A DNA stretch of 64,000 nucleotides from Shinella sp. UYSO24 (lineage in GTDB: Bacteria > Pseudomonadota > Alphaproteobacteria > Rhizobiales > Rhizobiaceae), in assembly GCA_902167985.1 (NCBI GenBank), contig CABHNZ010000001.1:62001-126000 (forward strand), read 5' to 3'. Shown here piece by piece: positions 38,011 through 49,606 of this stretch (the stretch's first letter is position 1; each line of letters begins with the position of its first letter). The translations under genes were made by a program, and so were the position numbers. Below the pieces are notes generated by a model. That model made no database searches and was not told the origin of the DNA. It saw only the letters and a program-made list of their open reading frames with translations.

Positions 38011-39479
38011 ATGAGGGCGGTGCGGATGGCGGCACTCGGGTTTGCCGCCCTTTTCGGCTCGGCATCGCTTGCCGAAGCGCAGGACCGTTCGCTCAAACTC
38101 TATTTCGTCCATACCGGCGAGAGGGCAACGATCACCTACAAGCGTAACGGTCGCTTCGATCCGGCCGGGCTTGCCAAGATCAACCGCCTGCTCCGCGACT
38201 GGCGCCGCAATGAAAATGCCCGGATGGATCCGCGGCTTCTCGATATCGTCTGGCAACTCTATGACCGCACCAATGCGCGCGACTTCATCCATGTCGTATC
38301 CGCCTACCGGTCGCCGGCCACCAATGCGATGCTGCGCGGTCGCTCGCGCACGACAGGCGTTGCCAAGAAAAGCCAGCACATGCTCGGCAAGGCGATGGAT
38401 TTCTACATTCCGGGCGTGAAACTCTCGACGCTGCGGGGACTTGCGATGCAGATGCAGGCGGGTGGCGTCGGCTATTATCCGACATCCGGGTCGCCCTTCG
38501 TGCATGTGGATGTCGGCAGCGTGCGCGCATGGCCGCGCATGGCGCGTCAGGAACTGGCAAAACTCTTCCCCAATGGCCGCACGCTGCATCTGCCGCCGGA
38601 TGGCAAACCGCTGCCGGGCTATGATGTGGCGCTTGCCGATTACAAGCGGCGCGTCGGACCGCAGTCGATCCAGCTCGCATCTTCCATCGGGCAGGCAGAT
38701 AGCGGCTCGGATGACGATGAGGGCGCCGTGCCGATGCCCGCCTCTCCGTCGAAAGCGCGGGGCAGTCTGCTAACCGCCATGCTGCCCGTGCCGAAAACCG
38801 GCCCTCTGCCGCCTTCGCCGCGCAGATGGCAGAGGCGAACGCTTCCTTGGATGACGAGGCTGATGATGGCGCAATCGAGCGCGACGGCCGCAACACGCCG
38901 AAACGGCCGGGCACGCCGGCCTTTGCCGATCTCGCTGCTCTTGCCGTGCCTGCCCCTTCGCTGCGGCCGGTCAAGACAATTCCCGGCACGACGCCCAGCG
39001 ATCAAGCGACGGATCCGATCGTGACCGCCTCGCTCGGTGTCATTCCGGCCATGCGCCCCTCTGCCGGCGCCGGCGTCTCGCCGCTCGTGACAGCCGCACT
39101 GGCACCCTCGAAGAGCCGCGCCTTCAATCGCATCGCAGCCGATTACGGCACGCGACTGAAAGAACCGAAGTCCTCCATCGCCTCGCTGCCGCTGGAGCCG
39201 GTCGATCTCGATGCCGAAGAGGAATTCGACGGGCAGGACGAGCTGATCGCTTGGGCGATCTCGCCACCCGGCAGCGCCGTGGGCATGCTCGCCCCCGTGC
39301 CGATCGATCGCGCCCTGATGGATCACAGCGCAGGTGCGGCCGATCTCGACCGCTTTGCGCCCGAAACCGAAGGCGCGGAGATGGATCGGACCACAGGCGA
39401 CAGCCTTCACCCGCCCCTGCCCCTGCCCGCCGCGATCAGTCGTGATTTCGATCGCAGCCGGTTCTGGTCGGACGGCTAG
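38011..39479 (+). CDS. DUF882 / M15-type murein peptidase, one deletion
   Basis: Exported protein with a signal peptide (MAALGFAALFGSASLAEAQ). The domain at about 30-185 is DUF882 (M15_2 peptidase fold): FIHVVSAYRSPATNAML, then KKSQHMLGKAMDFYIPG with zinc-type His/Asp, and SPFVHVDVGSVRAWPRM. These suggest metal-dependent cleavage of peptidoglycan peptides. A long low-complexity C-terminal region follows. The frame breaks near 38812; restoring a C gives GPLPPFAAQMAEANASLDDE and the gene then runs to 39479. The start could be 38011 or 38026 (the latter has GAGGG upstream). Confidence 0.82.
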
Positions 39480-40089
39480 GCAGTCTTGTTAATGGACACG
39501 CACGTATATCGCCCTCGACGCAGTGGCATAGACGCACAACCAATGGCGGTCGCACGTTGCTGAAATCTCGTTCGTGATGCCTCCGACATCAGTCGCATTC
39601 GGCAACATCGGCCGCTACCAATCTCGCCAGAAACAGTACATTAGCCGCATCGACGGTTGTCCTTGCGAAGGCCAATGGTCTCAGAAATCTCACCATTCAT
39701 CTGAAGTAAGTCAAACAATTTGCGGCAACCTTAGGATGTCCATGGTTGGTAGCACCGAGCGATAGAGCGCGACATACTCCCTTACAATCGAGAGGGAATA
39801 CATATGCTCAGTTGTCGCGACAACATTGGTGACAAATGGCAGTTCGGTGAGCAGCCAGATGGGTGGAGATGGAGGCGGCAGGCCCAAAATGGCCGGATTG
39901 TCGGAGCGTCACATCAGGCTTTTTCAGACAAATATTCCTGCATCGCGAATGCCAAACGCAACGGCCTTTCGACCCAACCGACCTGATTTCCAAACCAGAT
40001 CTCTGTAGCCCAGGAACAAGCTCGGCGCCGCAATGAAATGATACCGGCCAGACCGGTTTTCGGCACAATCAGCACCATCGGCACAAACA
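39480..40089. other. Long stretch without a supported gene
   Basis: About 610 bases, more A/T-rich than the window average, with only short random-looking ORFs on both strands. No tRNA, strong hairpin or repeat was found. It may be a remnant of lost sequence. Confidence 0.5.
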
Positions 40090-40116
40090 GAAAAAGGGGG
40101 CAGCGCCCCCTTTTTC
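40090..40116 (-). terminator. Terminator of the porin-like gene
   Basis: A stem GAAAAAGGGGGC/GCCCCCTTTTTC (12 bp, 3-nt loop, 40090-40116) lies 20 bases past the outer-membrane protein stop and reads as a strong intrinsic terminator on the minus strand. Confidence 0.9.
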
Positions 40117-40135
40117 CTTGATCGATCTCAAGTGA

Positions 40136-40770
40136 TCAGAAGTGGTAGTTGATACCGGCTTCGATCGTGTGGTCGTGGACGTCCTTCTTGGAGGACACGC
40201 CGCCATTGCTGGAGCGCACGCCATTGGTCATCGTGTAATTGTACTCGACCTTGGCGGAGATGTTGTCCGTCAGCTTCTGCTCGACGCCGGCGCCGACGAT
40301 GAAGCCCGGCTTCCAGCCATCGGGACCCTCGACCGAACCGTTGTCGCGGTAGTTGGTCATGGCGAGACCGGTCGTGCCGTAGATCAGCGTCTGGTCCATC
40401 GGCATGCCGACCTTGGCCTTGGCGGCCAGGCGATGACGTTCCTTCAGCGAACCGCCAGTGCCCTTCACATGGGCGTCGCCCAGGTAGGAAAAGTCCAGTT
40501 CGCCGCCGACGACAGCGCCGCCGACTTCGGCATTATAGCCGCCCTGCACGCCTGCATTCAGGCCAGCGCCGCCGCTGAACGGCATCAGCTTGCGCGAGGT
40601 CGTGCCGCCATGGGCGCCTAGATAGGCGCCGTTCCAGCCGCTCGACGTGCCGGTCGGGCCGTTATAGGCCGGCGGCTCGGAATAGCTGTTTACCATGTCG
40701 GCTGCAAAACCGGGGTGGTGAAAAGGCCGGCGGCAATCGCCAGGGCCAGGGGCTTGGCTTTCAAGGTCAT
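40136..40770 (-). CDS. Omp25/31-like outer-membrane beta-barrel protein, one deletion
   Basis: Eight-stranded barrel protein of the rhizobial RopB/Omp25-31 kind. The start at 40770 (MTLKAKPLALAIAAGLFTTP) gives a signal peptide; GGAG lies seven bases upstream. The frame breaks near 40706; restoring one T gives FAADMVNSYSEPPAYNGP, with a normal cleavage site. The mature part has SGWNGAYLGAHGG at the start, barrel strands such as FIVGAGVEQKLTDNISAKVE, and ends in aromatic Phe (EAGINYHF), the BAM signal. Length about 210 aa. Confidence 0.87.
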
Positions 40771-41125
40771 GCTAAACTCCATACACGGCCTGTGGCTGCA
40801 TGATCCGCAGGCTCTTACTCAAGGTTACACTTCCGCGTCCAAATCCCGACTGCCCCGCCCAAGACCTGTCGGTGAAGCGGACCCGGCTTACCCCGCCGTT
40901 CGCCCCGCACTGCACGCAGAAGCCTCTTATTTTCACGATTTGATAAACACTCTCTTAACCGCCGCGCGAGACGGCGCGAATCTTTCCCGGCTGCTCATCA
41001 CGTTTGCATGAGGATCTTCCTCGCCAGCATTCTTCAAGACAATGGCAGAGATGGAGTGCCTTTGATAACGTGGATGAAATGAGCCTCCGGCCGAAGGTGG
41101 CGGCGGCTCGGGAGGACAGGCGAAT

Positions 41126-43523
41126 ATGGGTGGGAGAACGTCATCCGAAATCTCGGCAAGGCCAGCATCACGTCAGGACCTGTGGGCCACTATACCGGCA
41201 GGCTTGCCGCAAAGTGCCAGAGGTGCACGAAGAAACGCGTCGGCGTCGGAAGGGCTCACAGGCAGGATACGGCTGCTTGCGCTTTGTCTTCTTCTCCTTG
41301 CGGCGATACCGGCTGCAGCGATGTCCGGAAGCGTCGCCTTGGCCCAGCAAGTTTCAGGACAGGGTGGAACACCACAGGAGGCCAAGGTCGATCAGCTGAT
41401 CCGTCTGTTGAATGACCCGGAGGTTCGCCAATGGCTGGCCGCGGCTGCCCGCCAACCCCTCCTCACCACCGGCCCCAGCCTCATCTGCCAACGCGGCGAC
41501 GTCGAAAAACGGCACACCAGCGACGGCTGCCCCGACATCAACCTCCACCTCGCCACCCACCTTACATTCTCCATCTCCATCATCCTCTGTCGCTCAAGCG
41601 CCAGCCGCGTCTACGGCCCAACCGGCAGCGGCGCAGCCGGCAGCGGATGGCGATCCGTCCTCGATGGACATGATGGCCTCCACCATGTCGTCCTGGGAGG
41701 AGCATACGCGTGGCCGCATCCACGCCATCGTGCGCGCCATACCCGATATACCGGCGGCGGTCGGCGGTGGCATATCGCGCCTGCGGGACGATGCGATGTC
41801 GCATGATTCCGCGCCCATTCTCCTCGTCATTGCGGGCTTCATCCTTGTCGGCATGGTCGTCGAGGCGGTCTTTCGACGGCGCTGGGGCCGGCATGGCGGC
41901 GGCGTGCAGGAATTTCTGCCGGTCGCGGTGTTTGCCGCGACAATGGCCATCCTGTTCTTCGCCTTCGACTGGCCGCCGCTCGGCAGGCTGGTGATCGTCA
42001 GCTATCTGACTGCCTTCGTCGCCTACAGGCTGGTCGCAACGGCCATCGGTCTTACCGCCCATCCGGAACTGCACCGGCGGCTGCGGCTGCTTGCCGGCAT
42101 TCTCGCCTTTGCGATCGCGACGGGTATCGCCGTCTCGCTGCTCGATCTCGCCTGGCAGGTCAGGCATGCGATCGCCTATCTCTTCTCCTGCGTGCTTCTG
42201 GCCCTTGGTATCGAGACCGTCTGGGCGCGGATGAAGGCCGGACCGGGCATCAAGGTGGGCCTTTCGCTTTACCTTCTGGCTCTCTGGATCGTCTGGTGCC
42301 TTGGGCTGCGCGCCGTCTTCTGGCTCGGCCTCTATGCTTTCGTGCTGCCGCCGATCCTGAAAGCCGTGAGCCACACGGTCCGCGATCATGTGGCCCGACA
42401 TCTTGCGGCGGATCATTCCGATACGCGGATCGTGCTCACGGTGCGCGGGGTGCGGGCCGGCATCATCGCGCTGGCCGTGGCCTGGATCGCGCTGATCTGG
42501 GAAATCGACCGCGACGCGCTGATCCATGAGAACCCGCAGTATTCGATGCTCTTCTACGGCATTCTGAAAAGCATCATTGTGATCCTTCTTGCCGATCTCG
42601 CCTGGCACCTCGCCAAGGCGGCAATCGACCGGCAGGTGGCAGGACAGGGTTTCGGCTCCCCGCTTGCAACAGCCGTGGCGCTCGGCGAGGACGGCACGCC
42701 GCATGCCGGCGCAGCACCCGGGGCCGCTCCGGCTGCCGCACCATCCCATGACGCGCAGGCGACCCGGCTCTCGACGCTTCTGCCGATCCTGCGCAATGTT
42801 CTCGCCGTCGCCCTGTTCATCATCGCCGGCATCGTGGTGCTCGGCGATCTCGGCGTCGAGATCGGCCCGCTGATTGCAGGTGCGGGCATTCTCGGTGTCG
42901 CCATCGGCTTCGGCTCGCAGACGCTGGTGAAGGATGTCATCAGCGGCTTCTTCTACCTGTTCGACGATGCGTTTCGCGTCGGTGAATATATTCAGGCGAA
43001 AAACTACAAGGGCACGGTCGAGGGCTTCAGCCTGCGCTCGGTGAAGCTGCGTCATCACCGCGGGCCGGTCTTCACCATTCCCTTCGGCGAGCTCGGTGCC
43101 GTGGAAAACATGAGCCGTGACTGGGCAAAGGCAAAATTCCGCGTCTCGGTGCCCTATGACACGGATATCGAGAAAGCGCGCAAGATCGGCAAATCGATCG
43201 GCCAGCAGATGCTCGACGATCCGGAAATCGGCTCGCTGTTCATCCAGCCGCTGAAGATGAAGGGTGTCGAGGATTTCGGGGAATATGGCATCGTCATCAG
43301 CTTCGCCATGGTGACGGTCCCGACCAACCAGCAGAGTTATATCCGCCGCAAGGCCTATGCGATGCTGCGCGATGCGTTCCGAGAAAACGGCATCGCCTTT
43401 GCCCAGCCCACGGTCAATGTGGGCGGCGGAGGAAGCGGCGACCCCTCCGGTGGCGTTGCGGCAGCGGAAGCCGCCCGCCGGGTGCGGATCGCGGCCGGCG
43501 AACCGGATGCAGCGGCCAGTTGA
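41126..43523 (+). CDS. Large MscS-family mechanosensitive channel, one frame break
   Basis: Membrane channel of the multi-helix MscS class. The N-terminal part has a signal-like segment (RIRLLALCLLLLAAIPAAA), a periplasmic Pro/Ser/Ala-rich linker, then about eight to ten helices. The MscS core is clear: the pore helix region IAGAGILGVAIGFGSQTLVK, DVISGFFYLFDDAFRVGEYI, and the beta domain (VFTIPFGELGAVENMSRDW). The frame breaks near 41450, where QWLAAAA and NPSSPPAP join if one C is removed or two are added. GGGAGGA lies before the ATG at 41126. About 800 aa joined. Confidence 0.87.
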
Positions 43524-43644
43524 CCCAGAAGAGACAGGCCGGCGGCGAGGCCGCTTGCCCTGTTCCTGACCGGATCATTCACCGGCCGACCGACCGGCCA
43601 ACCGACGGGCAGGCCGACCGGGGGCCTTTGCCCCATCACGGCGG

Positions 43645-44496
43645 TCAGCGGTTGGCGATCAGCTCGTCCAGCGCTTTCGCCAGCTCGCCGCCGGCCTCCC
43701 GGTCTTCGGCCATCTTGCGATAAAGCCCGGCCATGCCGCGGAAGATCAGCGAAGCGGGATCGTCATTGCCGAGGAAATCGGCGATCTCCTCCATCTCGGC
43801 AACCCATCGATAGGCTTTGGCATACATGTCGGGAATGCCGCGGGCGAGACGATCGGCAACCTGCGGAACGCTGTCTGCCATTTCACGCCGCAGGCCTTCA
43901 TCGGCACCGGAGCGGATGGCGGACAGATACATCGCCGTGCCGAGACCGACGAGGCCCTTGTTGATGCCTGAATAGCACATTTTCAGTGCCGAGGCGGCGC
44001 CGATTTCGCCTGCAAGGCGTGTGACCTTGAGGCCGTGGCTGACAAGAACCGTTTCGACACCCTCCGGCCCGCCGCTCAGATAGAGGCGCGGCACCTTGGC
44101 CGGCGTTTGACCACTGGCCGGCACCGGCGGCATGCCGATGATCGAGCCATCGACCACGCCTGCGCCGCCATCTGCAGCCGCAGCGGCAACGGCCGTCATC
44201 GTATCGGGTGCGATGGCATTGCAATCGATGAAGACCGGCGTCTTGCCGGCAGCCCTCGATGCGGCAGCCACGTTTCAGCAACTTCGACCGCCTCGGAAGG
44301 CGGGATGATCGAGAGGATGATGCCGGCCGCCACAATCTCGTCCCAGCCGGCCTCGCGCATGCCGGCGTCAGCGGCCCGCTTTTTCGTGGCGGCGATCGGC
44401 GTCGAGATTGGTGATGACACTTGCTCCGCCCTCGACCAGCAGGCGGCCAATGCCGCTTCCCATCGCCCCTGCCCCGATAACCGCTATGACCGTCAT
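43645..44496 (-). CDS. 6-phosphogluconate-dehydrogenase-like NAD(P)-binding protein, three deletions
   Basis: Beta-hydroxyacid-dehydrogenase type protein. The N-terminus TVIAVIGAGAMGSGIGRLLV is a GxGxxG Rossmann motif. The C-terminal part (LYLSGGPEGVETVLVSHGL, LKMCYSGINKGLVGLGTAMY) fits the DUF1932/6PGDH C-terminal helical domain. The frame breaks near 44399 and 44392 (both GGCC read as GCC; repaired reading NLDGRSAATKKRAADAGM) and near 44271 (AETVAAASRAAGKTP). Length about 285 aa. The substrate is unknown. Confidence 0.83.
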
Positions 44497-44700
44497 GTCC
44501 GATTGCCTCCATCAAGAAATGCCGCTCCGGGTTAGATCACGACCATTGACCCATCGCCAGAGATCTCCGCATGCAGAAACAGTGCGCGAGAAAAATTTGC
44601 GAGCGCTGGAACATTTTCGCCCTCTCGCCACTTTAGAGGATTCGATCACGCAAAAGAGAGCCCACACAAAACAGTCACTCGAAACAGGAGACCCTGATCC

Positions 44701-44919
44701 ATGCCCATGTCAGCCGCCCGACCATCCATCACCTCCTCCAAGGACCATGTCCTGACGGTTCAGGAAGCGCTTGAGCCCCTGTTCATGGCATTGGAGGAGG
44801 AAGCGGAGATCAAGATGATCGCCGCGGCGATCAATGCCGGCTGGACGCTGGAGGAGGCAGTTGCAGCGATTGATGAACTCCGCCGCAACGAGTTACTGCC
44901 GGTTGCATCATCACATTGA
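44701..44919 (+). CDS. Small protein, function unknown (72 aa)
   Basis: A helical, acidic 72-aa ORF (VQEALEPLFMALEEEAEIKM, then AAINAGWTLEEAVAAIDELR). GGAG lies 11 bases before the ATG. The AGWTLEEAV motif resembles small rhizobial proteins of unknown role. No membrane helix. Confidence 0.55.
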   Translation: MPMSAARPSITSSKDHVLTVQEALEPLFMALEEEAEIKMIAAAINAGWTLEEAVAAIDELRRNELLPVASSH

Positions 44920-45025
44920 CGGGGAATAATTTTTCACCGCCGAGCGTCAATTGGGCATTCCTCCCGTCGCGGGGCGTGCCATAGTTCCCTACGTTCATGT
45001 CAACGTACACACACGGGAACAATCC

Positions 45026-46029
45026 ATGACATTCAGGAATATCTGCGTATATGGCGCCGGGGCGCTCGGCGGCGCATTCGCGGCAAAGATCGCCTCGTCG
45101 CTGGGAGACGAGGTCAACGTGTCGGTCGTGGCGCGTGGCGCGCATCTTGAGGCCGTCCGGGAGAACGGCCTGACCGTCACCTATGCCGATGCATCCATTC
45201 CGGACATCAAGGCAAAGGTCACGGCAACGAATGACCCTTCCGAGCTTCCCAAGCAGGATCTGATCATTACAGGCCTCAAGGGCCACCAGCTTTCGGCCGC
45301 AGCTGACGGCATAGCCAGTCTGCTCAAGGAAGGCACCCGGGTGGTGATGATCCTCAATGGTATTCCGTGGTGGTATTTTCATGCGGACGAAGCCAGCGGC
45401 CATGCGGAACGCCAGCTTGCCGAAATCGATCCCGAGGGCAAGCTCTGGAGGCTGATCGGGCCGGAGCGCGTGCTCGGCTGCGTTGCTATCAGGGTGCCGA
45501 AGTCATCGAGCCCGGCAAGATCCGTCTCAGCGGCAATGGCCGCTTCTTCCTTGGCGAACCTTCGGGCGAGATCAGCGACGACCTCATTGCCATTTCGCAG
45601 CTGCTCGGCAAGGCGGGCCTCACCATTCTCCAGACGGCACGGATCCGCGACGAGATCTGGACGAAGCTGCGCGGCAATGCCTCGTTCAACCCGATCAGTG
45701 CGCTGACGCGCGCGACAATGGACCGGATCTACGCAAAGGACGAGCTTCGCGAAACCGTCGCCGCCGTGATGGGCGAGGTCGAGGCTGTCGGCACCGCGCT
45801 CGGCTGCCGTTTCGAGATGAGCGCCGAACAGCACCTGATCAATTCCGGCAAGGCCGGGCCGATCCGCACCTCCATGCTTCAGGATCTGACCAGCCGCAAG
45901 CCGCTCGAAATCCTGCCCCTCAACGGCATGGTCGTATCGCTCGGCAAGCTCGCGGGCGTCCCGACACCGATCTGCTCGACCATCTTCGCCCTGACCACGC
46001 AGCTCGATGTGGAAAACCTCAAAGATTGA
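45026..46029 (+). CDS. Ketopantoate reductase family protein, one deletion
   Basis: NADPH-dependent oxidoreductase of the PanE/ApbA family. The N-terminus NICVYGAGALGGAFAAKIAS is the Rossmann motif, followed by ITGLKGHQLSAAADGIASLL and the NGIPWWYF motif seen in paralogs of PanE. The C-terminal domain has EIWTKLRGNASFNPISALTR with the conserved Lys/Asn pair. The frame breaks near 45486; restoring a C gives LGCVAYQGAEVIEPG. About 334 aa. Because NGIPWW-type paralogs are common, a pantothenate role is not certain. Confidence 0.85.
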
Positions 46030-46103
46030 GTCAAGTGCCTGACAGATTGAATCCGTTTTCGGTTTCAACATACTGAAATCAATCAAGGAAACTAGATCAG
46101 AAA

Positions 46104-46131
46104 AAAGGCCCGCCGGAAACGGCGGGCCTTT
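46104..46131 (+). terminator. Terminator after the ketopantoate reductase gene
   Basis: A perfect 12-bp stem AAAGGCCCGCCG/CGGCGGGCCTTT closed by a GAAA tetraloop, 75 bases past the stop. Very stable. The following 220 bases to the DUF1883 gene show no other feature. Confidence 0.85.
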
Positions 46132-46355
46132 GAGTTGGAGGTCAATCGTTGTTTTTGTTGTGGCGCGGTGGCAGGGGACGAGCACCGCACGGAGTTATCT
46201 CTTCCTGACTGTTCCGGTGCCGTGGATCCTGCACCTTCATCAGCTTCGAGTGGATAACAATTAGGGCGCCCTAAGGTTCCACCTTTCTTTAAGATCCCGC
46301 GTATAGGCTCGTCTGTATCATCTCAGAACAGGGCCGACTGGCCATCGAGGGAACC

Positions 46356-46685
46356 ATGGCGCAGCCAAAATTCCGCTATACGCATTACGATCTGAAGGCG
46401 CTGCGTGCCGGCTCGACGATCGAAGTCACGCTTAATGCGGTGGCCAATGTCAGGCTGATGACGGCCGGCAATTTCCAGCGTTTCACCGAGCTCCTCGACT
46501 TCCAGTATATCGGTGGCGTCGCACGCAAGTCGCCGATCAAGCTCGCGGTTCCCGAAAGCGGGCACTGGCATCTGATCGTCGACGAGGAAGGCCATCATGG
46601 CCTTGCAGGTTCTTCGGTGACGATGATGCCGCCCAAGAACGCGGCCAATCGCGTCACAGCCATTCCGGAACTGCAGGCGTCCTGA
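46356..46685 (+). CDS. DUF1883 family protein
   Basis: A 109-aa soluble protein matching the DUF1883 family: FRYTHYDLKALRAGSTIEVT, NAVANVRLMTAGNFQRF, then GGVARKSPIKLAVPESGHWH. The His in SGHWHLIVD and the Gly-rich turn are conserved. Predicted all-beta. Some family members are found beside TIR or sensing domains in other bacteria; here it is alone. It is convergent with rarA. Confidence 0.82.
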   Translation: MAQPKFRYTHYDLKALRAGSTIEVTLNAVANVRLMTAGNFQRFTELLDFQYIGGVARKSPIKLAVPESGHWHLIVDEEGHHGLAGSSVTMMPPKNAANRVTAIPELQAS

Positions 46686-46724
46686 TCCCTGACCGCTCGC
46701 TGCCCACAGAGCCGCGAGCGTTCT

Positions 46725-48041
46725 TCACTCCTCGCCGCGTTCGCGCCTGAGGCGTGACCACCAGTCCAGCCTCTTGCGGATCTCGCGCTCGAAACCGCGT
46801 TCGACGGGCTCATAGAAAGTCTGACGACCCATTTTCTCCGGGAAATAATCCTGACCGGAAAAGGCATCGGGCTCGTCGTGGTCGTAACGATAGCCCTTGC
46901 CGTAACCTTCCTGCTTCATCAACTTGGTCGGCGCATTGAGAATATGGGCCGGCGGCAGGAGCGAGCCGTTTTCCTTGGCGGCCCGAACGGCCTTGTTATA
47001 GGCCATATAGGCGGCATTCGATTTCGGCGCGGTGGCGAGGTAGATGCAGGCATTGGCCAGCGCCAGTTCGCCTTCCGGCGAGCCCAGATATTCATAGGCA
47101 TCCTTGGCCGCATTGCAGATGACCAGCGCCTGCGGGTCCGCAAGGCCGATATCTTCCACCGCCATCCTGACCAGCCGCCGGCCCAGATAGAGCGGATCCT
47201 CGCCCGCATCGAACATGCGGCAGAGATAGTAGAGCGCCGCATCCGGATCAGAACCACGGACGGCTTTGTGCAGGGCCGAGATCAGGTTGTAATGGCCATC
47301 CTGTGCCTTGTCATACACCGGCGCTCGTCGTTGCACGACCTCCGCCAGCCCCACCGTATCGAAGACCTCGCCAGGTCGGGCCGCACGCCAGACTTCTTCA
47401 GCGAGCGTCAACACGGCGCGGCCATCGCCATCGGCCATGCGCAGGAGCGTCTGGCGCGCCTCGTCATCCAGCGGCAGCGGGCGTGCCTCCACCTCCTCGG
47501 CGCGTTTCAGGAGTTCGGCGAGGCTCTCTTCGTCGTGGGACCGGAATGTCAGGACGCGAGCGCGCGACAGGAGTGCCGCGTTGAGCTCGAAGCTCGGGTT
47601 TTCGGTGGTGGCTCCGACGAGAATGATCGTGCCATCCTCCATGACCGGCAGGAAACTATCCTGCTGGGCACGATTGAAGCGATGGATCTCGTCGACGAAG
47701 AGCAAGGTCTGTCGTCCGCCGAGACGTCGAAGCTTGGCGGCTTCAAAGACCTTCTTAAGGTCGGCGACGCCTGAAAAGATGGCGGAGATCTGCTCGAAGG
47801 CCAGTCCCGCCTCGCCCGAGAGGAGCCGGGCGACCGTGGTCTTTCCCGTGCCGGGCGGGCCCCAGAAAATCATCGAGCCGAGCGAGCCCGATGCGATCAT
47901 ACGGCGAAGCACGCCATCGGGCCCGGTCAGATGCGGCTGGCCGCTGACTTCGTCCAGAGTCTTCGGCCGCAGGCGATCCGCAAGCGGCCGCCGGTTGGCG
48001 ACTTCCTGCGGGACCTTTGGCGCGAAGAGATCATCACTCAT
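46725..48041 (-). CDS. rarA: Replication-associated recombination protein RarA (MgsA)
   Basis: AAA+ ATPase acting at stalled replication forks, with clamp-loader relatives. The 438-aa protein is intact. The Walker A loop is MIFWGPPGTGKTTVARLL (about residue 60), Walker B/sensor LLFVDEIHRFNRAQQD, and sensor 1 LVGATTENPSFELN. The C-terminal tetramerisation region has LVRMAVEDIGLADPQAL and YFPEKMGRQTFYEPVERG. Its ATG overlaps the stop of the upstream deg gene (ATGA), so translation is probably coupled. Confidence 0.95.
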   Translation of the reverse strand: MSDDLFAPKVPQEVANRRPLADRLRPKTLDEVSGQPHLTGPDGVLRRMIASGSLGSMIFWGPPGTGKTTVARLLSGEAGLAFEQISAIFSGVADLKKVFEAAKLRRLGGRQTLLFVDEIHRFNRAQQDSFLPVMEDGTIILVGATTENPSFELNAALLSRARVLTFRSHDEESLAELLKRAEEVEARPLPLDDEARQTLLRMADGDGRAVLTLAEEVWRAARPGEVFDTVGLAEVVQRRAPVYDKAQDGHYNLISALHKAVRGSDPDAALYYLCRMFDAGEDPLYLGRRLVRMAVEDIGLADPQALVICNAAKDAYEYLGSPEGELALANACIYLATAPKSNAAYMAYNKAVRAAKENGSLLPPAHILNAPTKLMKQEGYGKGYRYDHDEPDAFSGQDYFPEKMGRQTFYEPVERGFEREIRKRLDWWSRLRRERGEE

Positions 48042-49454
48042 CTGAAGAACTGCCGGATACGCTTGCCGTCGCGCTCGATCTCGACGCGCCAGACACCCGG
48101 ATCGTCGTTCAGCATCGCGGCGAGCGTCTTGGTCGAGGTGATGTTCTCGCCGTTGAGGCCGATGAGAATATCCTTCGGCTCGAAACCGAGGCGGGCGGCG
48201 GGCGAGCCGCGGCTGACATCCTCGACGACGACACCGGTCTTGTCCGGCGACATCTGCAGGCCGGTCGCAAGCTTCGGCGACAGGTTAGCGACGCGAAGGC
48301 CGGAGAAGGGATTGCGGCCGTCGATCAGGCGCTCGTCAGGGGCGACCGTTTCCGGCGGGGCCTCAAGCTTCAGCTTGACCTCCTGCACGCCGCTCGCCGT
48401 CTGCAGTGTAAGAGTTGCGTCGCGGCCGAGGCCGGCGGTGGTCAGGCGGTAGCCAAGTGCATCGGGATGTTCGACGGGCTCGCCATCGACGGCGGTGACG
48501 ACTTCACCGGGTTTCAGACCGGCCCTATCCGCCGGGCCACCCTCGGTGACACGGGTTACGAGCGCGCCACGGGCTGCCTTGAGGCCAAGCGCCTCGGCAA
48601 TATCGGAGGTCACGGCATCGAAGGTGGCGCCGACATAGGGGCGCTCGAAGGTCTTCTTGCCATCCGCGCGGCCGCAAGGAAGACTTTACGAGATTGGCGG
48701 GAATGGCGAAGCCGACGCCGTTCGAGCCGCCGCCGCGCGAGAAGATGGCCGTGTTGATGCCGATCAGCTCGCCATTCATGTTCATCAGCGCACCGCCGGA
48801 ATTGCCCGGATTGATCGCGGCATCGGTCTGGATGAAGACGCCGAAATCACCCGACGAGACCTGGTTGCGGGCAAGCGCGGAAACAATGCCGCTCGTGACC
48901 GTCTGGCCGACGCCGAAGGGATTGCCGATAGCAAGGACGAGATCACCGACTTCGACCTTGTCGGAATTGGCAAGCGCCAGAACCGGGAAATGTTCCTTCG
49001 ACTTGATGCGCAGGACCGCGAGATCGACGGTCGCATCCTTCAAGACGACCTCGCAGGGAAATTCCCGACCATCGGCGAGTGCAATCTTGATGTCATCGGC
49101 ATTTTCGACGACGTGGTTGTTGGTGACGACGAGGCCATCCTGCGAAAGGATCACGCCGGAGCCCAGCGACGACTGCTTTTCCGAACGGTTCGGCATGCGC
49201 TGGCCGAAGAACTGTTCGAAGAAGGGATCACCGGCAAACGGGCTCTGACGCTGCACGAGACGCTCGGCATAGACATTGACCACGGCGCCGGCCGTGCGCT
49301 TGACCAGCGGCGAGAAGGAGAGCTGCATCTGCTCGTGGCTTTGCGGTACAACCTTCGTGGCATCCTGCGCCAACGCCACCGTCGGGACTGCGGCCGGACA
49401 CATCAGGGCCAGGACGAGAAGACCGGTCGACAGGCGTTTCGACATCGTGAGCAT
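48038..49454 (-). CDS. Periplasmic Deg-type serine protease, at least one deletion
   Basis: HtrA/Deg quality-control protease. A signal peptide (RLSTGLLVLALMCPAAVPTV, cleavage near ALAQD) precedes the trypsin-like domain with the triad: His in VVTNNHVV, Asp in DATVDLAVL, Ser in NPGNSGGALMN. Two PDZ regions follow (TRVTEGGPADRAGLKPGEVV and GSPAARLGFEPKDILIGLNG). The start ATG at 49454 has TGAGGA seven bases upstream. The frame breaks between about 48665 and 48685, just after FAIPANLVK, where one or two bases are missing before DGKKTFERPYVGATFD. It overlaps rarA by four bases. Confidence 0.88.
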
Positions 49455-49606
49455 GTGATTCCTCATGGCAAATTTGCATCGATTTGTAGCGCGGCACGCT
49501 TAAAAAGAAAGGTGGCCGAAACAGGACCGAATCGCGCAGGCGGGGTCTCATCGGGCACATGGATGCACAGATAGCGGAGTTCAGCGGGAATGACAGGCGG
49601 ACAGGC

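Noticed and set aside
41580..43058. Long minus-strand ORF opposite the MscS channel
   Set aside because: Shadow ORF; composition dominated by Arg, Asp and His, as expected for the complement of a membrane-protein gene at high GC.
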